Of a DNA stretch of 64,000 nucleotides, positions 26,983 through 34,875 are shown piece after piece; position 1 is the first letter of the stretch; every line of letters starts with the position of its first letter. Under the pieces are notes generated by a model, which saw nothing but the letters and a program-made list of their open reading frames with translations, was not told the origin of the DNA and searched no databases. This DNA is from Nitrosomonas sp. GTDB taxonomy: Bacteria > Pseudomonadota > Gammaproteobacteria > Burkholderiales > Nitrosomonadaceae. A program made the position numbers and the translations under genes. Location of the stretch: assembly GCA_024281675.1 (NCBI GenBank), contig JAMXAG010000003.1, positions 62,001 through 126,000 of the forward strand, read 5' to 3'.

Positions 26983-27871
26983 GATGATTTTGCATGATCA
27001 AGCAGCTGGATTACGGAATCTGATTCCGTTTAAATCGCATGACCGTGCACGTGTATTCACTATCGCAGGCGGCAAGCCACGTATTGGTAAAACAAGTATT
27101 GCCATTAATCTTGCGGCTGCATTAGCCAAAAATGGCCAACGCGTGCTATTGATTGATGAAAACCCATGCCATAACAATATTTGTAGTCATCTAGGGTTAC
27201 GTGCTCGTTTTGATTTGTTGCATGTTATCCGTCGAGATAAAGCAATGCATCAAGTGTTACTACAAGGGCCAGATAACATCAGTGTGTTATCCGCTACGCG
27301 GGGCATACGAGAATTAAATAAACTGAGTCCTATTGAGCAGGATTGGTTGATTCAGAGTTTTTCCGAATTGACACAGTCAGTAGATATCGTGTTAGTCGAT
27401 ACTGCCATTACTGGTTTGACTCATGTGCTGCCTTTAAGCCTGGCATCCGAGCAGGTCATTATTGTCATTTCAGGTTCGGCGACGTCACTGACCGGAGCTT
27501 ATGCATTGATCAAAATTATGAGCCAGGTATACGCCAAGAAACACTTTCTGGTATTGGTCAACAAAGTTAATTCTGAAAAAGAGTCATTTGCTATTTACCA
27601 GAATTTATATAACGTTGCACGGCAATATCTGTCTGTCACGCTGGAATTTGTCGGTCATATTCACAATGATGAACGATTACGTACTGCTACACAATTATGC
27701 AAATCAGTGCTGACTACATTTCCAAACTCTGATGCATCAGTCCATTTTAGACAACTATCTCACGATATCTTTTGCTCATCTTGCCCAGATAAATATAACG
27801 GGGGAATTGATAATTTTATGCAACGACTCATCCGAACAAGCCATTTGAGTATGGCAAATCTTACGGCGTGA
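26975..27871 (+). CDS. fleN: Flagellar number regulator, MinD-like ATPase
   Basis: FleN/FlhG limits flagellar number by antagonising FlhF. The 298 residues contain a deviant Walker A, GGKPRIGKTS, with the signature Lys kept but Pro-Arg where MinD-type proteins have Gly-Gly. VLLIDENPCHNN and DIVLVDTAI are the other ATPase segments. I place the start at ATG 26975, inside the last codons of flhF; a TTG two codons earlier is less likely. The stop overlaps the GTG of fliA (GTGA), so the two are coupled in translation. Confidence 0.9.
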   Translation: MTRMILHDQAAGLRNLIPFKSHDRARVFTIAGGKPRIGKTSIAINLAAALAKNGQRVLLIDENPCHNNICSHLGLRARFDLLHVIRRDKAMHQVLLQGPDNISVLSATRGIRELNKLSPIEQDWLIQSFSELTQSVDIVLVDTAITGLTHVLPLSLASEQVIIVISGSATSLTGAYALIKIMSQVYAKKHFLVLVNKVNSEKESFAIYQNLYNVARQYLSVTLEFVGHIHNDERLRTATQLCKSVLTTFPNSDASVHFRQLSHDIFCSSCPDKYNGGIDNFMQRLIRTSHLSMANLTA

Positions 27872-28593
27872 TTGATATGTATACAGCGAGTGGAACTAAA
27901 AAAATAGATACCGAGCAGTTCGTTATAGAGTACACGCCATTAGTCAAGCGAATTGCTTATCACATGATGGCGCGATTGCCGGCCAGCGTACAAGTGGATG
28001 ATCTGATTCAAGCTGGCATGATCGGATTACTCGATGCAATTACTCGTTATGAAGGTTCTTATGGTCGGCAATTTGAAAGCTATGCCGCACAGCGTATCCG
28101 AGGTTCTATTTTAGACGAATTACGCGAAGCAGATTGGCTATCGCGTGGTCTACGCAAAAAGATGCGTCAAATAGAAGCAGCCGTCAATCTGTTAGAACAA
28201 CGCAATGGCTGTGCACCCAGTGAACAGGAGCTTGCCGAGGAATTGAAAATGCCGCTAGATGAATATCAATCAACATTGCAAAGCGCCCGGGGTGCTCAGC
28301 TTATCTATTACGAAGATTTTCAGCAGGATGACGAGGAGCCTTTTTTGGATCGCTTGGTGAGTAACACTGAAGGTGATCCACTTAATGCGTTGTTAGATGA
28401 GAATTTCCGTGCAACCTTAATTGCTGCGATCGATCACCTTCCAGAACGTGAGAAGCAGGTAATGGGCATGCATTATGAGCAAGAAATGAATTTGCGTGAA
28501 ATCGGAGAAGTTCTTGGCGTCAGCGAATCCCGTGTTTGCCAACTGCATACACAGGCCATCGCTCGTTTACGTAGTAAGTTGAGAAACTCCTAA
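27868..28593 (+). CDS. fliA: RNA polymerase sigma-28 factor for flagellar genes
   Basis: FliA directs transcription of late flagellar genes (filament, chemotaxis, motor). The 241 residues contain regions 2 (PASVQVDDLIQAGMIGLLDAI), 3 (SEQELAEELKMPLDEYQ) and 4 (LREIGEVLGVSESRVCQLHTQAIARL). The GTG at 27868 is preferred because the resulting N-terminus M-I-D-M-Y-T-A-S-G matches the usual FliA start, and the codon overlaps the fleN stop. ATG 27877 is the alternative. It is the last gene of the flhB-to-fliA run. Confidence 0.96.
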   Translation: MIDMYTASGTKKIDTEQFVIEYTPLVKRIAYHMMARLPASVQVDDLIQAGMIGLLDAITRYEGSYGRQFESYAAQRIRGSILDELREADWLSRGLRKKMRQIEAAVNLLEQRNGCAPSEQELAEELKMPLDEYQSTLQSARGAQLIYYEDFQQDDEEPFLDRLVSNTEGDPLNALLDENFRATLIAAIDHLPEREKQVMGMHYEQEMNLREIGEVLGVSESRVCQLHTQAIARLRSKLRNS

Positions 28594-28716
28594 ATAAGTA
28601 ATCATCAGCTTGGCCGTGCAAATCGGTGCTTAATAGTATAATTTATTAAATTTACCTTGCTTTTTCAGTGGTTAGGTAATCTTGCTACGAGATAAATTGC
28701 ATGGTTTCTAGGTTAA

Positions 28717-29475
28717 ATGAATAAAAAATCGAATCTGGATTTTAATAGTGTCTTTGGCCTATTATTGGCTTTCGTGGCCGTTATTGGCGGACAAATACTT
28801 GAAGGTGGACATGCAGGTTCACTGATACAAGCTGCGGCATTTTTGATTGTTATTGGCGGTACGGTTGGTGCTGTGTTATTACAAAGTCCGATCAAAGTCT
28901 TTGTTCGTGGCGTCAAAATGGCCAAGTGGATATTTTTCCCTCCCAACTATTCTCCGCAATCATTGATAAAGCAAATTATTAGTTGGGCTCATGTTGTTCG
29001 TAAGGATGGCTTACTTGCACTTGAAGCCTATGTTCCTATTGCTAAAGATCCGCTGATGAAAAAGGGCCTGCAATTACTAGCTGATGGTAGCGCAGCCGAT
29101 AAGCTGCGTGAAGCGATGGAGATTGATATTTCGATGCTTGAGAACCAACAACGCCAATCTGCACGTATCTGGGAAGCTGCGGGGGGCTATGCGCCAACTA
29201 TTGGCATATTAGGCGCGGTGTTAGGTTTAATTCAAGTGATGGAAAATTTATCTGAGCCCAATCTGTTAGGAAGTGGTATCGCGGTTGCCTTTGTAGCCAC
29301 AATTTATGGTGTAGGGTTTGCGAACTTGGTTTGCTTGCCGATAGCCAGCAAACTGAAAAGTATTATCAATGAACAATTGGTTATGCAAGAGATTCTGGTG
29401 GATGGTATGGCTGCTATTGCCAATGGTGAAAATCCGCGCTTCATAGAGAGCAGATTACAAGGTTATTGTATTTAG
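28717..29475 (+). CDS. motC: Flagellar motor stator protein MotC (MotA family)
   Basis: Proton-channel stator subunit, 252 residues. Four transmembrane segments are visible, with the family stretch GGYAPTIGILGAVLGLIQVM near 160-180 and the VAFVATIYGVGFANLVCLPIA segment. The cytoplasmic loop between helices 2 and 3 contains charged residues that engage FliG. It lies 123 bp after fliA, where an A+T-rich leader contains a TATAAT at 28637-28642, and is paired with motD. The motC-motD pair is a second stator type in many proteobacteria. No motA/motB copy is in the window. Confidence 0.93.
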   Translation: MNKKSNLDFNSVFGLLLAFVAVIGGQILEGGHAGSLIQAAAFLIVIGGTVGAVLLQSPIKVFVRGVKMAKWIFFPPNYSPQSLIKQIISWAHVVRKDGLLALEAYVPIAKDPLMKKGLQLLADGSAADKLREAMEIDISMLENQQRQSARIWEAAGGYAPTIGILGAVLGLIQVMENLSEPNLLGSGIAVAFVATIYGVGFANLVCLPIASKLKSIINEQLVMQEILVDGMAAIANGENPRFIESRLQGYCI

Positions 29476-29498
29476 AATCAACTACCATCTTACAAAAA

Positions 29499-30278
29499 AT
29501 GTTAAAGCGAAGAAGACGTAGAAGTGATGATTCCCATAGTGACAATCCTGATCGCTGGCTTGTTTCTTATGCTGATTTTATTACGCTTTTGTTTGCTTTT
29601 TTTATTGTGATGTATGCTGTTTCTTCTGTAAATGAAGGGAAATATCAGGTGTTAAGCCATTCATTAGTGACTGCATTTAAAAATACTGCTTCAGAAGGTT
29701 TGGCGTTTTCCACAGAAATCTCTCCTATCCAATTGCAACAATTAAAGCAAAATAATGACATTGAATTGCTAGAGCCTATTAATAAAATTCAGAAACGTGA
29801 AAAAATGCGCGGTATGGCTAGAACTATTCTCGATGCATTAGAGCCATTGGTGAGAGATGGACAGGTGAGGGTAACGCAAAGCGCATTAGGTATCACTGTT
29901 GAAATTAATGCCAGTGTTCTTTTTTCGCCTGGACAAGCAAAGCTTGCGGACAATTCGAGTGTGGCTTTACAGGCGGTAGCGCAGATCATTAAAGATCAAG
30001 AGCATGAAATTCAAGTAGAAGGCCATACCGATAATTTCCCCATTCATACTGATAACTTCCCTTCAAACTGGGAGTTATCGACAGCGCGTGCAAGCAGCGT
30101 AGTGCGGCTATTTATTGAACAGGGTGTTGATGCCAGTCGACTGACTGCGATTGGATATGGTGAAAACAGACCGATTGAATCGAATGAATCAACCGAAGGA
30201 AGAAAACGTAATCGCCGCGTCGCGATTATGATTCTTTCCGCTAACCCTGACAAGATCACCGAATTACCGATTGATTAA
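29499..30278 (+). CDS. motD: Flagellar motor stator protein MotD (MotB family)
   Basis: Partner of MotC that anchors the stator to peptidoglycan. The start at ATG 29499 gives a basic leader (LKRRRRR) then WLVSYADFITLLFAFFIVMY, where Asp26 is the proton-binding residue. The OmpA-like domain lies at about 130-250, with VEGHTDNFP and NWELSTARASSVVRLFIEQG as its signature. A TTG 11 codons upstream would overlap motC and is less likely. Length 259 residues. Downstream is 83 bp to the convergent small gene. Confidence 0.93.
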   Translation: MLKRRRRRSDDSHSDNPDRWLVSYADFITLLFAFFIVMYAVSSVNEGKYQVLSHSLVTAFKNTASEGLAFSTEISPIQLQQLKQNNDIELLEPINKIQKREKMRGMARTILDALEPLVRDGQVRVTQSALGITVEINASVLFSPGQAKLADNSSVALQAVAQIIKDQEHEIQVEGHTDNFPIHTDNFPSNWELSTARASSVVRLFIEQGVDASRLTAIGYGENRPIESNESTEGRKRNRRVAIMILSANPDKITELPID

Positions 30279-30361
30279 GAAAATGCCATCAGATTTTTGG
30301 TGGCTTAGCTTATTGTAATAAAATGAAATTTCTAGGAATTACGCAAATATCTGAAAGAGTC

Positions 30362-30544
30362 TCAGTAATAGATTAAATCTACTGTTGTGTCTTGAACATT
30401 GTTAATTTTTTGTTCTTTCAAAGAGCGCCAGTCACACCAAACCTTTTCGGCTTCCTTTACGTTATTAAAAGTCCATAGCACGACACCGTCTTCGGTCATT
30501 AATGTCGCCATTTTATTGGGCCATTCCTTGATTAAATATTGCAT
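30362..30544 (-). CDS. Small hypothetical protein (60 aa)
   Basis: A 60-residue protein that I do not recognise. It has a well-placed Shine-Dalgarno (AGGAGAATAACC before ATG), which supports its being a true gene. The sequence is mixed alpha/beta in character with three Trp (KEWPNK, VVLWTF, KVWCDWRS) and no signal peptide. It lies alone, convergent with motD, and upstream of it is a 280-bp AT-rich spacer. Confidence 0.6.
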   Translation of the reverse strand: MQYLIKEWPNKMATLMTEDGVVLWTFNNVKEAEKVWCDWRSLKEQKINNVQDTTVDLIYY

Positions 30545-30828
30545 GGTTATTCTCCTATTGTGATAAGTATTGGTAATGCTCGGAGAAGCTTAACAAGTCA
30601 TTGTGACAATGTTATGACAAAAATATCGTTAGAATGGGCGTGATGGGAAAAGAACGATAAGGTATCAGTAATTTTTTAGAAGAATAGTAGTACGAGTTTT
30701 TTGCAAAATGAAAATTACTAGTTAATGGTTTTTATTAATCCTAATTTCTTACAAATAAGATTTTGCAAAGGCTTTGGTGCGACTATAATTAATTTTCCCT
30801 CTTACTGTGTTGATATTAAGGAGTTGTT

Positions 30829-31389
30829 ATGAATAAAACAAAATGTGCTCAACTAGGTATTACAGTTGCAATTTTATTTTTAGCGGGGTGTGCTGCAAAC
30901 CCAGGAATAAGCACTCCTGATGGCGTTGCTGCACAAACAGGCCAGCAGGCGCTTAATGCGGGTGGTGTGGCTGCAAGTAGCAGTGTGGGGCTTAACCAAA
31001 TTGGTTTGGTCGATATATTAGTTCATCGCCTGGGAGTATCACCGCAACAAGCTCTGGGAGGTGCTGGTGCCATCTTTCAAGCAGCAAAAGGAAACATGAA
31101 TCCACAGGCATTTGCGTCGCTTTCTGAATCAATACCAGGTATGGGTACTATGCTCGGCGCAGCGCCTTCTTTGTCCGGAGCTGCAAGCTTGGGCGGAATG
31201 TCTTCCATGATGGGAGGAGCAGGCGGTGGTTCATCAGGTGGCCTTGCAGCACTTGCCGGATCTTTTCAACAGCTTGATCTCTCGCCTGACATGGTGGGGA
31301 AATTTATTCCCGTTATAACGAATTACGTCAAACAGTCCAGTGGGCAAGCTTCAGCACAATTATTGCAGTCTGCTCTGGGTGTGCGATAA
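30829..31389 (+). CDS. DUF2780 family lipoprotein
   Basis: A 186-residue exported protein with signal sequence and lipobox (LFLAGC, Cys at about 21). The mature part has a helical segment (LVDILVHRLGVSPQQALGGAGAIFQAAKG) and a Gly/Ser/Met-rich linker (GGMSSMMGGAGGGSSGG), then QLDLSPDMVGKFIPVITNYV, a pattern typical of DUF2780 (VcgC/VcgE-like) proteins. Function unknown. AAGGAG lies seven bases before the ATG. It is convergent with the outer-membrane protein gene across a hairpin. Confidence 0.82.
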   Translation: MNKTKCAQLGITVAILFLAGCAANPGISTPDGVAAQTGQQALNAGGVAASSSVGLNQIGLVDILVHRLGVSPQQALGGAGAIFQAAKGNMNPQAFASLSESIPGMGTMLGAAPSLSGAASLGGMSSMMGGAGGGSSGGLAALAGSFQQLDLSPDMVGKFIPVITNYVKQSSGQASAQLLQSALGVR

Positions 31390-31415
31390 CAGAATCTTCT
31401 TGTGTTTATTGAGTA

Positions 31416-31448
31416 GCGTGTGATGTGTATTCTGATAACATCACACGC
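31416..31448. terminator. Hairpin between convergent genes
   Basis: A perfect 11-bp stem (31416-31426 with 31438-31448) and an 11-base loop lie between the DUF2780 gene and the convergent outer-membrane protein gene. No strong U-run follows, so termination efficiency is uncertain, but position and symmetry suit a bidirectional terminator. Confidence 0.6.
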
Positions 31449-31478
31449 ATACTAAATAATAACGATTAGGCTAGGTTT

Positions 31479-32381
31479 CTAAAACCCTACTCCTAAGTAA
31501 CCACCTGCTGTCATGCCGCTTAGATTGATACCATCCGTTTGCCCGGCAGTTAACTGATAGCGTCCGTCGATACCGATAAAAAAATCTTTCCAGATGTTGT
31601 AATCAATTCCGGCACCAAATTGCACGCCTGGGACAATATAAGTAATTGATTCGCTTGGTGGGCTCATGACATGAACGGCTAGGCCGGCTGGAATAATCCA
31701 GGGTCTAATTTTTGAGCCTTCAAAGAATTTAATTTTGGGTGATGCGGTCAATGTAAATTGATTAACCGTAACATTAATCGGATTTAATGCACCGCCTGCT
31801 AGCATGCTGGGTGCGTTACCTACAGCACCATTACCGAGTACGTGCGCGCCGAACTGTTTGTATTCAAACATGAGCTCCGCAAATATGGTGGTTTTAGGCA
31901 CGTAGCCCCACATATCTCGGCTTAAAGCCCAGTCAATTCCAGCGCCGACGTGCCAGCCATCCTTATCACTACGATCTTGTGCGCCAATGGGGAGTACGTC
32001 ATTTTGTATGGTAACCCCATTACGATGATTCATCATATGTGCAAAGCCACCACGAAAAAACAGCATACGTGTTTTTTCTGTTACATCGTCACCTATTCTT
32101 TCTTTTATTCTTGCTTTTGTTTCTTCAAGATCATTATTGACCTTTTGCACAGTTTGATTGGTGGTTTGTTCTAGTGTGTTTACTTTTTGTGTAGCTTGCG
32201 ACGATTCAGATTTCACTTTCTCAAGTTCTATTTGAATAGCCTGGAGTCTTTGTTCAAGCAACCTGACGCGGTCAGTCGCTGAATCGTGCGCCCAAGAGTG
32301 AGGTGCGGCGATAGCCAATGCAGCGACAGATAGGCATGCTAAAGGGATACGTAAAGTGGTTTTTTTAAAAAAAGTCTGCAT
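31479..32381 (-). CDS. Outer-membrane beta-barrel protein with periplasmic coiled coil
   Basis: About 300 residues from ATG 32381, supported by GGAGG 7 bases upstream; an open frame extends 20 codons further but without a ribosome site. A signal peptide (cleavage after WAHA-like SWAH) is followed by a coiled coil at about 35-95 with heptad-rich LLEQRLQAIQIELEKVKSE. A barrel of alternating strands then ends in GGYLGVGF with the terminal Phe expected of BAM substrates. The coiled coil may reach through the periplasm. Resembles Nitrosomonas-type porin-like proteins, but no specific substrate can be named. Confidence 0.8.
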   Translation of the reverse strand: MQTFFKKTTLRIPLACLSVAALAIAAPHSWAHDSATDRVRLLEQRLQAIQIELEKVKSESSQATQKVNTLEQTTNQTVQKVNNDLEETKARIKERIGDDVTEKTRMLFFRGGFAHMMNHRNGVTIQNDVLPIGAQDRSDKDGWHVGAGIDWALSRDMWGYVPKTTIFAELMFEYKQFGAHVLGNGAVGNAPSMLAGGALNPINVTVNQFTLTASPKIKFFEGSKIRPWIIPAGLAVHVMSPPSESITYIVPGVQFGAGIDYNIWKDFFIGIDGRYQLTAGQTDGINLSGMTAGGYLGVGF

Positions 32382-32441
32382 TGAGTCCTCCAATAATGTG
32401 CTGTGATTTTTATCGTTATGCTGGATTAAGTAACAATCCAT

Positions 32442-32865
32442 TTTGGAGTATAAAAAATGTGGTTGCCGCTTATTTGATCTGAGTCAAAGAATATCCAATT
32501 AGTGTTTTCCCCGGCTTACATAAGGATTAGTTCTTTTTCGATTGGTAATATGCTTAAGAAGCTGATTGGGATGTTAATTTTTGAAAAATATAAAATCATG
32601 TTGATACGTGTTGATGTTGTTGTTGGATAAGTGGGAATAACTTCGTTCATACATACTTGAAGTGAGTGGTTAATTGGAACCATGCTATAATAAAAAATTG
32701 AGCTAACCTTTTGTATTGATTACTGGCGTGCACTATAAATTTAAGTTCTAGTCGGTCAGTTTGAGGTAGGATTTAATGATTTTGTTCTGTCTCAATTAGC
32801 ATCATATGCATGCATTAATTAAATTTAGCGGCCTTCTCAATTTTTGAAAAAACGACTAGTACAAT
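32442..32865. other. Intergenic region upstream of the polysaccharide genes
   Basis: A 424-bp AT-rich divergent spacer between the outer-membrane protein gene and the tyrosine phosphatase gene. It contains one good extended -10 (32683-32691) and no coding region with a ribosome-binding site. No RNA gene was recognised. Confidence 0.45.
32683..32691 (+). promoter_or_regulatory. Putative extended -10 promoter of the polysaccharide gene cluster
   Basis: TGCTATAAT is a perfect -10 with the TGn extension; no good -35 is seen. It would start transcription around 32698, giving a leader of about 170 bases before the phosphatase gene. Confidence 0.45.
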
Positions 32866-33306
32866 TTGTGTAAAAGTATTCTTTTTGTGTGTATTGGCAA
32901 TATATGCAGAAGTCCTATGGCTGAAGGTATATTTAAGCAATTGCTTATTGAATCGAATAAAGCCGATTGTAGAGCGAATTCTGCTGGACTTCATGCTTTG
33001 GTGGGGCGGCCGCCCGAGCCTTTTGCTTGTGAACTTCTGCTAAAAAAAGGAATTGATATTTCTGGTCATAGGGCTTGCCAAATCAATTCCGCGATGATTC
33101 GAAATGCTGATTTGGTTTTGGTGATGGAATTGAATCAAAGGCTTATTATTGAGAAGTACGATCCAAGTGCAAGAGGGAAAGTTTATCGATTAGGCGAATG
33201 GGGAAAATTTGATGTCGGTGATCCGTATCAGCAAGGGATTGCAGCGTTTGAAGAATCACTCGAATTAATTGAGACCGGGGTATCGCAATGGCTAGGAAAG
33301 CTATAA
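32866..33306 (+). CDS. wzb: Low-molecular-weight protein-tyrosine phosphatase (Wzb/Etp type)
   Basis: Dephosphorylates the tyrosine-rich tail of the polysaccharide co-polymerase kinase, so it controls exopolysaccharide assembly. The 146 residues contain the CX5R loop FVCIGNICRS with Cys9 and Arg15 and the acid DP pair at about 119 (GDPYQQ). A stop codon at 32857 leaves the TTG at 32866 as the only plausible start before the catalytic loop; no Shine-Dalgarno is visible. The gene is followed by wza- and wzc-like genes, the standard trio. Confidence 0.88.
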   Translation: MCKSILFVCIGNICRSPMAEGIFKQLLIESNKADCRANSAGLHALVGRPPEPFACELLLKKGIDISGHRACQINSAMIRNADLVLVMELNQRLIIEKYDPSARGKVYRLGEWGKFDVGDPYQQGIAAFEESLELIETGVSQWLGKL

Positions 33307-33574
33307 ATGGCACAAAAAGTAATTTTTGCACGCATAAAATGCGCACGATATATTTTACGTTTTTAAACCTGCTATGAAATTAAATTAGCAAAAAACTCAC
33401 AACAAAATTCTAAATAGCAGAATGAAGATCTTCAAAGAATTTAATCAGCATATTTTTAATAAAATTAACATAATAAAAATAAAAATGCCGCAACTTTTTA
33501 TATTGAGTTGTAATATGTTCTTTTTTACCCTAAAAGAACATATTACAAAAAATACAATCAACCATTTGTTTCAC

Positions 33575-34810
33575 ATGCTATCGGATAAAAAGCTTTTTTT
33601 AGCAAAAATAGTGCTTATTCCAATCATAATCGTTCAGATTTCTGCATGTACGATAGTTCCTGGACAACATATGCGCCAGTTTGCCACGGAATCTAGTATC
33701 GAATTTCCGGTTACCGAAAATAATGATGTCATTTTCAAAAAACTTAATATTCGGACCATTGATGCCCAACTCATTATTGATCTAGAAAAGGATATTAATA
33801 ATAGAAGCTTAGGCGTTAATAACGTAGCCAATCATTATTTTGATTATCGTATCGGTGCTAAAACAATCAAAGCGATACCGACACAGGGGGCTTATAGTCA
33901 ATATCGTGTTGGGGCACGAGATATCCTTAATATTACTGTTTGGGGGCATCCTGAACTCACTATTCCAGCAGGAGAGTTTCGGTCCCCCGCTGTGGCTGGT
34001 AATGTCGTTGGTGAAGATGGCACATTTTTTTATCCTTTTGCCGGTGTTGTCAGAGCAGAAGATAGAACCGTTGAAGAAATACGCGAAGAATTAACTAAGA
34101 AATTATCCCGTTTCATTGAGAATGTTCAACTGGATGTCAGAGTTGCAGAGTACCGGAGTCGACGTGTTTATGTGGTTGGCGAGGTAAGTAAGCCGGGTGT
34201 TTATCTCGTTAGAGATATACCTTTATCCGTTTTGGAAGCTATTAATGGTGCAGGTGGTGTAACGTCCGATGCGGATTTGCGCAATATCACGCTAACCAGA
34301 AACGATAAGACCTATAGCATCAACTTATTGAGCCTGTATGAAGGGGGAAACATCAGTCAAAACGTACTTCTAGAGCAAGGAGATGTTCTGAATGTTCCTG
34401 ACAACGCGTTCAACAAGGTTTTTGTGTTGGGTGAAACAATGTTTGGTCGTGGTTTTGGTGTTCGTCCGCGTAGTATCATTATGAGTAAGGCGCGTATGAC
34501 ATTGACAGAAGCCTTAGCTGAAGGCGGTGGATTGGATCAGGAAACTTCTGATGCGGCGAGGATTTTTGTTTTTAGATCTAATTTGGGTAAATCTGAAATA
34601 TTTCATTTGGATGCCAAATCTCCCGATGCTTTAATATTGGCCGATCGTTTCCCGATGCAACCCCGTGATGTGATATTTGTTGATCGAGTTGAAGGTTTGC
34701 GCTGGAACCAAATTATTGCTCAAGTTGCGCCGACAGTCCAATTGTTGAATATATTTGATGGTTCAATGAATGTTCAACCATTCATATCTTTTCCCCCGAT
34801 TCGCCAATAG
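33575..34810 (+). CDS. wza: Polysaccharide export lipoprotein, Wza-like
   Basis: Outer-membrane polysaccharide export channel, about 411 residues. I place the start at ATG 33575, which gives a signal sequence with lipobox ISAC (Cys25) followed by TIVPGQHM, the usual Wza context. The frame is open to 33422 and would add a 51-residue leader of low-complexity, Lys/Ile/Asn-rich sequence that looks non-coding. Domains: poly_export (YRVGARDILNITVWGHPEL), then two SLBB-type domains (VYVVGEVSKPGVYLV; VFVLGETMFGRG). The start remains uncertain because no ribosome site is evident at either codon. Confidence 0.88.
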   Translation: MLSDKKLFLAKIVLIPIIIVQISACTIVPGQHMRQFATESSIEFPVTENNDVIFKKLNIRTIDAQLIIDLEKDINNRSLGVNNVANHYFDYRIGAKTIKAIPTQGAYSQYRVGARDILNITVWGHPELTIPAGEFRSPAVAGNVVGEDGTFFYPFAGVVRAEDRTVEEIREELTKKLSRFIENVQLDVRVAEYRSRRVYVVGEVSKPGVYLVRDIPLSVLEAINGAGGVTSDADLRNITLTRNDKTYSINLLSLYEGGNISQNVLLEQGDVLNVPDNAFNKVFVLGETMFGRGFGVRPRSIIMSKARMTLTEALAEGGGLDQETSDAARIFVFRSNLGKSEIFHLDAKSPDALILADRFPMQPRDVIFVDRVEGLRWNQIIAQVAPTVQLLNIFDGSMNVQPFISFPPIRQ

Positions 34811-34875
34811 CCATGTACTTTCTTTATGACGCATAAATATCATACACAGGCTAGGAGCTTACTTGATTTTTTACG

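Noticed and set aside
28594-28716. A sigma-28 promoter before motC
   Set aside because: A TAAA and a GCCG-like segment are present, but the spacing is 18 rather than 15 and the -10 match is poor.
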